Assembly: GCA_022865865.1 (NCBI GenBank)
Contig: JALHTN010000184.1
Span: 1 to 17,540, forward strand
DNA length: 17,540 nucleotides
Source of the DNA: Anaerolineales bacterium
Lineage (GTDB): Bacteria > Chloroflexota > Anaerolineae > Anaerolineales > UBA4823
Direction of reading: 5' to 3'
How positions within the stretch are numbered: position 1 is the first letter of the stretch; each line of letters begins with the position of its first letter. Under the pieces are notes generated by a model. The model was given only the letters and a program-made list of their open reading frames with translations, did not search any database and had not been told where the DNA came from. A program made the position numbers and the translations under genes. Below are positions 1 to 9,038 of this stretch, one piece after another.

Positions 1-827
1 CTTACTTTTACGCGTTCTTTCAGCGCAAGGGAATCAACATATGATTTAGGTAATTGAAGTCGACCTGCCTGGTCGAGGATTACCCATTCCTCTTCATCTA
101 CATCACCGCTGAGCTCATCCCTGTGACGGCGAATTTCGGTGCTGGTACGACCATCGCGAATCGCAATCACTCGATCGACTAAACCTGAAACCAGGGGATC
201 ATGGGTGACCAGGATTATTGTCGTATTGAATGCCTCGTGCACTCTATGCAAGGTTGCAAATACTTCTGCAGCAGATTGAGAATCAATTTGGCCTGTCATT
301 TCATCACCCAAAAGCAAAGGTGGATTATTCGCAAGAGCTACGGCAATTGCCACACGCTGCTGCTGACCACCAGAAAGCTGGTTTGGACGAAAATCTGATC
401 TATTAGCCAAGCCAACAATTCCCAGTAATTCGTTTGCACGTTTAGATCTATCTGCACTACTTGTTTTATTCAGCATCATTGGCAATTCAACATTTTCTTT
501 TGCAGATAGATATGGCAGGAGATTTCGTGATGGTTGCTGCCAAACAAACCCCACCATTTCACGTTTATATGTTACTCGTTGTCTGTCCTTCATAGCAAGC
601 AGATCGTAATTCGCTACTTGAACTTTGCCAGCACTGGGTGTATCCAACCCGCCGATCACATTGAGCAGTGTAGATTTACCTGCACCAGATGGTCCTACCA
701 GTGCCAGAATATCACCTTTTGAAACGGTCAAATCCAACCCTTGGAGAGCGACAACTTCGAGATCCGCGATTTTATAAATCTTGACAAGGTTATTGCAATT
801 GACAAAAAACTCTTCTTCTTTGCTCAT
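1..827 (-). CDS. ABC transporter ATP-binding protein (MacB/LolD type) with C-terminal AbrB-like segment, partial
   Basis: Cytoplasmic ATPase that should power the two FtsX-type permeases encoded just upstream. I translated it by hand; the reading frame is open from ATG 827 through position 1, giving 275 residues with the C-terminus outside the window. Visible motifs: Walker A GPSGAGKS (residues 45-52), a Q-loop region VWQQPS, signature LSGGQQQ (151-157), Walker B LLLGDE (D175, catalytic E176) and the switch histidine in THDP (H209). After the normal end of the ATPase (about residue 230) comes an acidic linker. It is followed by EWVILDQAGRLQLPK (247-261) and YVDSLALKERVKV, which resembles the swapped-hairpin AbrB/SpoVT/MazE fold. 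The start codon overlaps the stop of the 920-aa permease by four bases (ATGA), so translation is probably coupled. The usual DEPTG is DEMTG here. The family assignment is secure; the substrate is unknown (lipoprotein, peptide or drug are all possible). Confidence 0.93.
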   Translation of the reverse strand, partial: MSKEEEFFVNCNNLVKIYKIADLEVVALQGLDLTVSKGDILALVGPSGAGKSTLLNVIGGLDTPSAGKVQVANYDLLAMKDRQRVTYKREMVGFVWQQPSRNLLPYLSAKENVELPMMLNKTSSADRSKRANELLGIVGLANRSDFRPNQLSGGQQQRVAIAVALANNPPLLLGDEMTGQIDSQSAAEVFATLHRVHEAFNTTIILVTHDPLVSGLVDRVIAIRDGRTSTEIRRHRDELSGDVDEEEWVILDQAGRLQLPKSYVDSLALKERVKV

Positions 828-3586
828 TCATCACCTGTTCTTAACACTTGATGGATATTCGATCTCCACAATGCAAATACGATGAGGGCCATGGCAATAC
901 AATACAAGGCTGTCAATAACCCAACGATAGTGGCGACACTCAACCAATTTATATCAATCTGGTGGACAGTCATCCCTGGCAAAGTTCTGGATACTGCCAA
1001 GGAAATATAAGGGCGCATCAATTTGGTTAAACTGTATCCTAAAATAATCCCAGAAATCAATCCCAAGACCAGCACAAGAATACCTTCGCTCACCAACAAG
1101 AGATTGGACTGGCCGCGTGATAATCCATAGGCACGTAAGATGCCGAACTCATATTCTCGTTGGCGAAATGAGAAATAATTTGCCAATAATAATCCCACCA
1201 GGCTGATAATTGCCAAAATCAATCCATTCAATCCAAAAGCACGCACAGTACCCAATGTCATTATATTATTGCGAATGATGTTCAGAATCTTTGTAGAATC
1301 TGCTAGGATTGCATTCCTGATGAATGGCAAGGAGACCAACTGGTCATGATTTTGTTCATCAGTACTGATCCAATATTCGCTGTTCCTTAATTGTGTTGCA
1401 ATAGAGGTACTAACCACATTTTCGAAGGTATTCGAATTGACAATCAGAAAGTCTGTTGATAGGGTTGGGAAATCTGCGATAATGCCGCGAATTTCAAACG
1501 TTATTGGTTGACCAGCCATCAACAATTCCAGGTGATCCCCAATCTTCCCACCCTTTGGGAGTGTTGAGTAAGAAATGATGGCCGGAATCGCTGGTGTAGT
1601 TTGCTTCGGTTCTGAATTAGTATTGACAGTCGATGTTGACTCTTCACCCTGATCGATCTCTGCAGGTTGATTTATCGCCTGCATGATGATATCAATCGTC
1701 AGGTTTGTCATGCCTGATGGATATTCAGATACATTAACGAAGGTTTCTGGATCGACGGCCAGGATAGTGATCCCACGTCCTGAATTCTCTTGTACTCTGC
1801 CGCGTAACACCTGACTGATCGGGAGAACTTCTTCAATCTCAGCAATATGGGAGTTTTGGATCTGGTTTGCATCCAGGCGGAGGTTAGAGCCAGCTATATA
1901 TCTAGCTATTTGTACCTGGGTTGAATTTAAAGATTCTGAATATATTTTGGCAAATAGAATTAATCCTGATGCCAAACTTATCAATAAGACGATCCAGCTC
2001 AATCGTTGGGGATTACGAGCGATCCTTGTAAGACCAAGTGGGAGTACGATACCGCGCCCAGATTTTGTTAGGCTCGTGAGCCCGTTTAATATGATTGGAA
2101 ACAGTCGCAAATATAGCATTGCCAGAGCAATCAATAAGAGTGAAGGTCCGATCAATAATAAAGGATCTGCAAAATCTGAGTCTTTAATACGTCTCATTAC
2201 AAATGAGCCAGAGCTGCTAAGCTGCCAATAAAGTAGAGCTCCAAATAGCAATAAGAAAATATCAATGTATTTTTTCTGCCACGCGGTTGCTTGAGAAGGG
2301 CGGCTAACTGATTGCTGCCAATCAAGCAGCCCAGAGCGAGTTGCGGGTATGATCGCCATGACCACCGCAAACCATCCAATGCCAGCAGCAAGGATGGACA
2401 TTTGCCAGGTTTCTATTGGTAAGAGACCAGGGACCCTGTCACCAGATATCCAACCCCAAATATGTAGGCCGATCCAGGTCAATAATGGTCCCATGATGAA
2501 ACCTGCTATGATCGCCAATATCAACATCTGGAAAGCAAATGTCAATATGATTTGATATCTGCTCGCCCCCCTACTTGTCAAAGCAGCCATTTCACTTAGT
2601 GAATTATTGACTAATAAAGTTGCCATCAGGATTAATGTAAAGATCACAAATAAAAATGCTTGTATACTGAGCAAATACAACACCATCCTAGATGTTGAAA
2701 GATCTTTTCGGAAATCCTGGACCAGATTGGGAAGACCGCTGGTCATCTTTGCTTTGTTTGCAGACAATCGATTTTTAAGATTTGCTAGATCTGACTCCAC
2801 AGTTTCAGCATTACTTATATTTATTATTTCAGGTTGAAGGATATACCTCCATTCACTCGCATACCCAAAGAAATATTCTCTCATTGACGACGAGTGAATA
2901 AATATTGGAGCGCTGATAGTATCTTCGTTCAAACCGGGTTCTATCGTAAGGTAGATTGGGGAGCTATCCTGCCACCACATATCTTCAGCAGGATCATTGA
3001 TCTGTATTATTCCTGTGACCAAATACTTATACTCATTATTATCCTGGAGCAGATCACCAACTTGAATTTGCAATAGTGAGGCAATTTCTTCAGTGATGGC
3101 AGCCTGAATTGTTGGGGGTCCCAATGCATCTGCTTGTGATATTGGATATGTAACTACTGGCCATTCACCTTTGAGCAGCGATGTGTGTTGGGTGAGTTTA
3201 TCGAATGACCAAATCCATATGCCTTCTAAATCGGTATAAACTTCCTGCTCTCCGATGATAAGGGGTGCAGATGAATGTGCATTACGTTGAATATTATTTA
3301 CAAAAATCCGCTCATCCACCAAATCCCCGAGTGATTCATTGATATACCCGTTCAGGGCGGAGGACAGGATAGAAAGTGGAGCTTCTACCTTGATATTCCG
3401 AACAGACGGGTGGGCGTTGACAAGAGATGACTCAAGAGCTTTCTCAGCTGTTATGGCAGCAAAAGTGGGAAGGCTCCCTAATAAACCAGCACCGAGGCTG
3501 AAACAAAACAACACAGCGACATTCATCCCCAGGTGACGGAACATGTGGCGAGCAATAAAATTCAAAAACAGCACTTTACTCTTCAC
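824..3586 (-). CDS. FtsX/MacB-family ABC transporter permease (920 aa)
   Basis: Integral-membrane permease of an ABC exporter or mechanotransmission complex with two FtsX-type units. A first TM helix (about residues 20-45) leads into a large extracytoplasmic domain (50-295). Then come helices at about 300-326, 345-376 and 395-415, a middle group at 440-457, 473-500 and 530-548, a second extracytoplasmic domain (550-770), and three C-terminal helices (about 783-803, 832-856, 883-907). The cytoplasmic coupling loops MAALTSRGASRYQI (about 333-346) and FGILRAYGLSRGQ (814-826) are typical of FtsX/MacB. Residues 640-665 form a polar, low-complexity Thr/Ser/Glu-rich linker. The start is GTG and overlaps the last 11 bases of the upstream permease, with AGG 5' of it; the next in-frame ATG is at residue 15. 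The C-terminus ends HQVLRTGDE, almost the same as its neighbour's, which suggests a duplicated pair. The ATPase gene follows with a 4-base overlap. Substrate unknown. Confidence 0.9.
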   Translation of the reverse strand: MKSKVLFLNFIARHMFRHLGMNVAVLFCFSLGAGLLGSLPTFAAITAEKALESSLVNAHPSVRNIKVEAPLSILSSALNGYINESLGDLVDERIFVNNIQRNAHSSAPLIIGEQEVYTDLEGIWIWSFDKLTQHTSLLKGEWPVVTYPISQADALGPPTIQAAITEEIASLLQIQVGDLLQDNNEYKYLVTGIIQINDPAEDMWWQDSSPIYLTIEPGLNEDTISAPIFIHSSSMREYFFGYASEWRYILQPEIINISNAETVESDLANLKNRLSANKAKMTSGLPNLVQDFRKDLSTSRMVLYLLSIQAFLFVIFTLILMATLLVNNSLSEMAALTSRGASRYQIILTFAFQMLILAIIAGFIMGPLLTWIGLHIWGWISGDRVPGLLPIETWQMSILAAGIGWFAVVMAIIPATRSGLLDWQQSVSRPSQATAWQKKYIDIFLLLFGALLYWQLSSSGSFVMRRIKDSDFADPLLLIGPSLLLIALAMLYLRLFPIILNGLTSLTKSGRGIVLPLGLTRIARNPQRLSWIVLLISLASGLILFAKIYSESLNSTQVQIARYIAGSNLRLDANQIQNSHIAEIEEVLPISQVLRGRVQENSGRGITILAVDPETFVNVSEYPSGMTNLTIDIIMQAINQPAEIDQGEESTSTVNTNSEPKQTTPAIPAIISYSTLPKGGKIGDHLELLMAGQPITFEIRGIIADFPTLSTDFLIVNSNTFENVVSTSIATQLRNSEYWISTDEQNHDQLVSLPFIRNAILADSTKILNIIRNNIMTLGTVRAFGLNGLILAIISLVGLLLANYFSFRQREYEFGILRAYGLSRGQSNLLLVSEGILVLVLGLISGIILGYSLTKLMRPYISLAVSRTLPGMTVHQIDINWLSVATIVGLLTALYCIAMALIVFALWRSNIHQVLRTGDE

Positions 3587-6500
3587 CTATTCTCAAGACC
3601 TGATGCAATTTTAATTTCCACAGTAAGAAAGTCCCAATAGCTAGAGTGAAAAAGAATCCACCAATCATGATCAGGATCAATCTGGCAACAGAATACCAGT
3701 CTGTTTGCGGAACAAATGGGGGGATCGGGGGGAGATCTGCAAAGGAAATGGGTAAACCAGGCAGAATTATCTTGTTTAGAATACTACCAAGAAGTATGCC
3801 AAGACCCAAGCCAGAGAAGATTAGTATTGTCTGCTCGAGAACTAATGAGCCATACAATTGAGGTGTTGAAAAACCTAAAGAGCGTAGAATTCCATAGATT
3901 GATCCCCGCTGCCTGGCACTCATATAGAAATAGGTTGCGAATCCAACCAGGCTGAGAAAGAGGGTTAATGAATATCCCAGGAAAATCACACTTCGTAAAC
4001 CTAAGGTTAACGGATCGGATTTAAATAACATCCGTTCAGAAATAACTTCCCAAGAGCGTTTAACTAGTGGGAAAGAACTCAGGAGACCAGGAATTTCCTG
4101 GGTTTCGTCCACCCGAAGCCAGATTTCATTGTAGTTTATTGGTATTCGGGATGATCGATTTAATTCAGCCAATAGAGAATCTCTGGATACAACAACAAAA
4201 CCGTAATCATCGGTTTCATACATTGTGGGAAAATAGTTAACTGAATTCTTGATCTCAAGTATCAGGCTGATGCCGTTGATGAAAGCTGAAAATTTATCAC
4301 CTACCTTGAGTTCCGTCATTTCTAAGAATACTGGGCTTGCAAGGATGGGAATGAAATTAATTCGAGTTGTTTGAGCAGGGCTCAATACCATCCAATTCGA
4401 TGAATCGGGTGAACCTAGGAACAAGCGCATACTTGCTTCACCGGAATGGGTGATAGCTCGTTTGGTATAGCTGGCAAGAGATTGGACGCTATCCGTTTGC
4501 CATATCGTAGTCAGCTCCTCAAAGTCTTCAAACACTTTCTGAGTTCCGCTGGAATCTCTAACACTGAGATCATCGATGATTAATGGTCCTTGAGAAGTGG
4601 AATAACCCTCGGATTCTGATGGAAGGCGACGGATTTTGATCCACATGGAATGGAGGGACAAGGGATATCCTTGGGCAGCATACTCCGGAAGAAGCGCCTC
4701 AAAATATCGCCAAGAAGGAGTTTCAGAAGTGATTCCAGCTGCTTCTTTTACTGAATCGCCTTCCATCTCCTTAAAGACTAAAGATAAGAAATGAAACCAA
4801 CCTGTCGAATCGTTATCAGGATTGGAAGGGTTAATAAGAACTCCATCAGGAGAGAACTCAGTTGAGATGAGATCCAGATCAATGACATCAATTTCTCCTT
4901 CTGCAGACTGGATCTTGGCACGAATATTGACATATTCCAAAATATCCACATCGGTCTGGTTTGGATTGGGGTCAGCAATCCAGATTCCAAGATGGGTCGG
5001 ATTACCTGGCAAGGCGATCGCGGAAACTGGCAGCTGTTCGGGATCTACAATCAACTGACCTAAAACATAACCAATATAATCATCAGTGTAGTCTGTTCTG
5101 AATTGAGACACTGTGGCGAATGACAGCGGATCAATCGCTAGAATTGAAAAATCAGGAATGTTTCTATAAGAACGTACATTTGCTCTACCCGTTCCCCGCC
5201 ATATAGCACTGGAGCTGTTTACTTGCGGTAAGGAATCGAGGGATGAAAGTGGGATGAAATTATCGAATGACAAGCGCGCCTCACCCCCAGTCGAATAGCG
5301 TGCTCTTTCTTTTTCGCTGAAGCTCAAAGTCGCATTAAGACCGGTGGAAAGAATTCCCAATGCCATTGCAAGGGTAAACAACAAGATTAATCTTGTCACA
5401 TGGGTTGGATCACGAGCTGTTTGCCACAAAGCTATTGCAGCGGTTAATCCTCGTCCGCGCGCAACAAAAAACGCCAGCATCCTAAAAATCGATGGAAATA
5501 ACCTCAGCAGGACGGTTGCAGATCCGATTAGGAGTGCCAATGGTGCGAATAGAAGCAACCAATCAATGTTGCCTTGATTAATTCCCGAGATGGATCCGTA
5601 AAGACTGAGTCGCCATAATGCTACCAACCCGATCGATAATAACAACACATCGATGTAATAACGGTGCCACCAAGGTATGTTTTTTCTCCGGGTGACAGTT
5701 TGATGGTGTTGAACAACACTGCTGCGTAATATTGGAATCACAGGAACAATAAGCGCAGTAAAACAAGCAAAAACACTGATTCCGGCTGCCAACCAAGATG
5801 CTGAGGGAAGGCGAGTGACCCAATCTGTTTGACTAACGTCAGCCAGCGGGCCAATTCTTGCAAGACTGCTAATCAATCCATATGCCAGGATGGGACCAAA
5901 GATAAAGGCTGTGATGCAAATTAATAAGGCATCAAAAACCTGTATCCGCAGGAGCTGACTGATCTCAGCCCCACGGCTTACCAGGGTGGATAATTCACCT
6001 TCTACTTGTCGTATAGATAAGGCTGCTACCATCACCACGTAATAAAGCCCCAGGAAAAGTACCTCACCTATTAACAGGTAAAGCGGGGGAATTATGGCAG
6101 CAGCTTGTGTTTCATAGTTTTCGAGAAACCCGTCCAGGTTGGTTTCCAGAACCACTCTTCGTTCAAAAGCGGTGATACTAGTACGGATAGTTTCAATACC
6201 AGTTATTACTGATTTGAGATTGTTTGAATCAATACTACCTGGATTGATAATCCCCAACCATTTCAGCTGGTGATTTGCATTCGGGAAAAGATTTTCGGTG
6301 ATGGAGAAGAAATCTTCTTCAAGGAGAATAGCTCCAAACTCCTCAGCATAGCGATTGTTGTTTGTTGTCTGAAATGGATTACTTTCGATTAACCAATAAA
6401 GATCGCTTGCGTCTATCGGTTGGTAAATTCCAGAGACTTCTATCCAGTATGACGGTTGTAATTCGTTAAATCTCTTGCTAATCGGTAGATGATCTCCAAC

Positions 6501-6983
6501 ACCAATAGCAAACGCGTCTGCCATTGGTGTTGATATTACGGCTTGAATTAACCTAGGATCAAGGCTTGGATTTTGAGGCCAACCGCCAGAAACAAATTTG
6601 ATCCGCTGCTCTATACCACCATAAGATCTCAGATTAATTCGTTCATCAGGAATCAGTGACCCCTCCTGCCAGGGATAAATCCATGGAGAAGCGGTTGAAT
6701 CTACAATCTCTTGGATTTCTCCGAGATTTGTTGTGAGAATATTGTGGATGTTGGTCTTAATTTCATTGTGCTCGTATTCCCCCTGGTTATTATAAGTGGT
6801 TAGATATAGGATCCCGTTTTCATTGAGTGATGAGCGTAGTTTATGCGGCAGAGCGAAATCAATAACAGTATTGACAATAATTGGACCACTTGCAAGAAAT
6901 GCAGTGGAGATAAGAACTCCAAGCAATACTGTTGATAAAACCTGCCAATGCCGTCTTGCTCTGTTGATGAGGAAGGTTATCAC
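3576..6983 (-). CDS. FtsX/MacB-family ABC transporter permease with extra extracytoplasmic insert (1135 aa)
   Basis: First gene of the ABC operon and a larger paralogue of the 920-aa permease. TM1 is at about residues 15-40. The first extracytoplasmic domain (45-295) is followed by helices at about 299-323, 348-370 and 396-420, a middle group (442-460, 474-498, 530-550), a long second extracytoplasmic domain (555-990), and final helices (about 996-1020, 1050-1075, 1097-1122). FtsX coupling loops are LSTLVSRGAEISQL (331-344) and YGILRSLGFSTPQL (1030-1043). It is about 215 residues longer than its neighbour. Most of the excess lies at about 660-860 and contains IIDDLSV, VFEDFEELTTIW and THSGEASMRL, a pattern resembling beta-sandwich carbohydrate-binding or jelly-roll modules. 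The start is GTG; an in-frame TAA sits four codons upstream, so only a CTG lies earlier, and no strong Shine-Dalgarno is visible. The C-terminus LHQVLRIGEE matches the partner's. The two probably form a heterodimer with the ATPase, as an inference. Confidence 0.9.
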   Translation of the reverse strand: MITFLINRARRHWQVLSTVLLGVLISTAFLASGPIIVNTVIDFALPHKLRSSLNENGILYLTTYNNQGEYEHNEIKTNIHNILTTNLGEIQEIVDSTASPWIYPWQEGSLIPDERINLRSYGGIEQRIKFVSGGWPQNPSLDPRLIQAVISTPMADAFAIGVGDHLPISKRFNELQPSYWIEVSGIYQPIDASDLYWLIESNPFQTTNNNRYAEEFGAILLEEDFFSITENLFPNANHQLKWLGIINPGSIDSNNLKSVITGIETIRTSITAFERRVVLETNLDGFLENYETQAAAIIPPLYLLIGEVLFLGLYYVVMVAALSIRQVEGELSTLVSRGAEISQLLRIQVFDALLICITAFIFGPILAYGLISSLARIGPLADVSQTDWVTRLPSASWLAAGISVFACFTALIVPVIPILRSSVVQHHQTVTRRKNIPWWHRYYIDVLLLSIGLVALWRLSLYGSISGINQGNIDWLLLFAPLALLIGSATVLLRLFPSIFRMLAFFVARGRGLTAAIALWQTARDPTHVTRLILLFTLAMALGILSTGLNATLSFSEKERARYSTGGEARLSFDNFIPLSSLDSLPQVNSSSAIWRGTGRANVRSYRNIPDFSILAIDPLSFATVSQFRTDYTDDYIGYVLGQLIVDPEQLPVSAIALPGNPTHLGIWIADPNPNQTDVDILEYVNIRAKIQSAEGEIDVIDLDLISTEFSPDGVLINPSNPDNDSTGWFHFLSLVFKEMEGDSVKEAAGITSETPSWRYFEALLPEYAAQGYPLSLHSMWIKIRRLPSESEGYSTSQGPLIIDDLSVRDSSGTQKVFEDFEELTTIWQTDSVQSLASYTKRAITHSGEASMRLFLGSPDSSNWMVLSPAQTTRINFIPILASPVFLEMTELKVGDKFSAFINGISLILEIKNSVNYFPTMYETDDYGFVVVSRDSLLAELNRSSRIPINYNEIWLRVDETQEIPGLLSSFPLVKRSWEVISERMLFKSDPLTLGLRSVIFLGYSLTLFLSLVGFATYFYMSARQRGSIYGILRSLGFSTPQLYGSLVLEQTILIFSGLGLGILLGSILNKIILPGLPISFADLPPIPPFVPQTDWYSVARLILIMIGGFFFTLAIGTFLLWKLKLHQVLRIGEE

Positions 6984-7149
6984 CAGACCAGTTTATCAAA
7001 ACAATTTAAAGATATTATGAAGATGGTGTTGGGATTGATCTTGATCCTTTATTACCAGAATATATCAATCCACACCATCGCTATGATTGCACGACTGTGG
7101 GGATTGGGAGAAATATTTTCTCAGATATAAATGATTTGATTTTAGAAAT
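6984..7149. other. intergenic region between LysM gene and ABC operon
   Basis: This non-coding stretch lies between two co-oriented minus-strand genes. It must hold either the terminator of the LysM gene, the promoter of the ABC operon, or both. I see no clean consensus promoter and no T-tract terminator. It does contain a long bulged inverted repeat (7022-7079) and a short AT-rich palindrome GAGAAA-TAT-TTTCTC (7108-7122). Confidence 0.6.
7022..7079. repeat. 16-bp bulged inverted repeat (hairpin)
   Basis: Left arm 7022-7039 (GATGGTGT, then TG, then GGATTGAT) is complementary to right arm 7064-7079 (ATCAATCC, then ACACCATC). All 16 base pairs match, with only a 2-nt bulge (7030-7031) and a 24-nt loop. 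No T-tract follows on either strand, so it is not an ordinary intrinsic terminator. It could be an operator, a structured 5' leader of the ABC operon, or a 3'-end stabilising hairpin of the LysM mRNA. Confidence 0.75.
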
Positions 7150-8994
7150 TCAAGGACTTGTGACTGTGAATGCAGGAGAAATGGCATTATTGGCTTGATA
7201 GTCTATCGCTTCTGCAGTAACTATCCAGCTGTCTCCTGGTTGGGCTGAAACTGGAATAAATAAATCGATCGCAAAAGTGCCATTGATCTCGGTCCAAGTC
7301 GTAGAAGAAACATGGGGAGAGTCGTCTGCGCGGCCAAAAGTGAAGTGAATTTGACTGAGTGAAGGAAAATTGCTACCAACTACAGATAAACTGGTTCCTG
7401 GCGGACCTTCCAGGGCCCATATTGTAAGCGTTGGTTGAAGTAGAGGTTGAGTACTTGTAACCGTGAAACCATTGGATCTGGCGATAATCTCACCCCCAGT
7501 GGCATCAGATTTGAGTGCGACAACATTCCATAATTCTCCCGTTTGAGCACTGGGGGGAATTATGTAATCTGTTCTGAAGAAACCGTTGACATCCGTTGTT
7601 ATCGATCCTTCGATACTGTAAATGATTCCTTTACGAGTTAATCCCAATGTTACACCTGAGAATGGTGGAAATCCCAATCCAGCGACCTGTATATTGGTGA
7701 GTGCAGGACCACTGGTTGGAGAAATGATAATCGTCTCTATTTGTCCAGGTATGATAATCTTTTCACCGATTTCTAGCTGATTTGGATTGCTGATTTGGGG
7801 ATTTACGGCTAATATCGCGGCTACAGTGCGAGTGTATTCAGCGGCGATCTTATTGAGGGTATCACCTGGTTTTACGATATAAAGCGAAGGTTCTTTCGGA
7901 TCTTTAGGCGGAGTAATGATAAATATATTGGATGTCGAGCGAACACTCGTAAAACCGCTCGTATCAGCTATCACTACCCAATTCTCAGCAACCTGAGCTG
8001 TGATTGGAATGGTTAATTGGGTTTGAAAAGTTCGGTTGGGACTCGAAGTAGTTGAACCTACTTGTTCGTAGGAAACTAGGTAAGGTCCCATACTTAGGTT
8101 AATCGCTGTAACTGGAGGGAACCCGGTGCCATTGACAAGAATATCAGTTTCAACTGGACCACATATGGGGGAAACTGTTGTGATTGGTGTTCCGGATTCT
8201 TGAGGAGGAATATTTATTGAATCACCTGGAAATATTTGACCCGTATCAGTAATCTGGGGATTCGCTGCCAGTAATGATCCAAGATCACGGTTAAATTTAA
8301 CTGCAGTGCTGCGCAGCGTATCCCCTTCCTGGACAAGATAGGTCGACCCAGAGTTTGGGTTTGGTGCCTTTGGGATTACCAAAAATTTGTTGGAAATACC
8401 AGAAAATTTGGCGGAGCTGATCTGTGCTTCTCCAGTTACAACCCAGGTTGTTCCTTGTTGAGCCGAATCCGGCAAAATCACAGCGGTATCAATTCTGCCG
8501 TATTGATCACTGGTTGTATTGCCAATGGTTACTGAATTTGATCCTTGTTGGCTAAACTTTAATTCCACAGAAGTATTCACTGGATATCCACTTCCGACAA
8601 CTAGCAGACTTCGTCCAGGTAATCCACAGGTTGGAGATATTGCGATGATGGTTTCCAAAACAGATTCTACATCCGGTATTCGAATGATTTGTCCAGGATA
8701 TAAATTATCAGGGTCCGTAATCTCAGGATTAATTGTGAGTATAGCTTCAACAGTAGTTCCACAAAGATCGGCGATGGATTCAATTGTGTCGCCTGGAAGG
8801 ACGATATAGGTGTCCCCACACGGTCCCTCAGCATTAACTGTTCGCACCTGAGAAAGAAATCCTGCATTGAGTAATAGTGAAACCATTAAAAAATATACTA
8901 ATATCTTCTGCAATGGATAGGAGACCGTAGGTCTCAAGTGAGAACGCGAAAAGGTCATCATAAAAAGTCTATTAGAATTCAACCCTTTGACCAT
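7150..8994 (-). CDS. secreted LysM / Ig-like multidomain protein (614 aa)
   Basis: Predicted exported cell-surface protein. A basic N-region and hydrophobic stretch (about residues 30-48) end in a plausible signal-peptidase site after VNA (residue 55). The mature part alternates LysM modules with beta-sandwich (IPT/TIG-like) repeats. LysM1 is at about 61-107 (YIVLPGDTIESIA), Ig1 at 117-207, LysM2 at 217-263 (YLVQEGDTLRSTA), Ig2 at 272-361, LysM3 at 370-416 (YIVKPGDTLNKIA), Ig3 at 423-514 and Ig4 at 523-612. Each Ig-like repeat begins with a SPTxG or LEGPPG turn and a VxGxGFPP segment, and carries a late AQxGxxWxV motif. LysM modules bind N-acetylglucosamine-containing glycans such as peptidoglycan, so the protein is probably wall-associated. 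There is no catalytic domain and no C-terminal anchor. ATG 8994 is used; ATGs at residues 12-13 are alternatives that keep the signal peptide. Its ligand or partner is unknown. Confidence 0.88.
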   Translation of the reverse strand: MVKGLNSNRLFMMTFSRSHLRPTVSYPLQKILVYFLMVSLLLNAGFLSQVRTVNAEGPCGDTYIVLPGDTIESIADLCGTTVEAILTINPEITDPDNLYPGQIIRIPDVESVLETIIAISPTCGLPGRSLLVVGSGYPVNTSVELKFSQQGSNSVTIGNTTSDQYGRIDTAVILPDSAQQGTTWVVTGEAQISSAKFSGISNKFLVIPKAPNPNSGSTYLVQEGDTLRSTAVKFNRDLGSLLAANPQITDTGQIFPGDSINIPPQESGTPITTVSPICGPVETDILVNGTGFPPVTAINLSMGPYLVSYEQVGSTTSSPNRTFQTQLTIPITAQVAENWVVIADTSGFTSVRSTSNIFIITPPKDPKEPSLYIVKPGDTLNKIAAEYTRTVAAILAVNPQISNPNQLEIGEKIIIPGQIETIIISPTSGPALTNIQVAGLGFPPFSGVTLGLTRKGIIYSIEGSITTDVNGFFRTDYIIPPSAQTGELWNVVALKSDATGGEIIARSNGFTVTSTQPLLQPTLTIWALEGPPGTSLSVVGSNFPSLSQIHFTFGRADDSPHVSSTTWTEINGTFAIDLFIPVSAQPGDSWIVTAEAIDYQANNAISPAFTVTSP

Positions 8995-9038
8995 TCAAAT
9001 ACCAGGAACATGAATAATATTATAATTCTATACTCAGA

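Noticed and set aside
5578..5823. 81-aa minus-strand ORF with several Cys inside the first permease
   Set aside because: An alternative frame of the permease gene; the host frame is continuous and clearly of the FtsX type.
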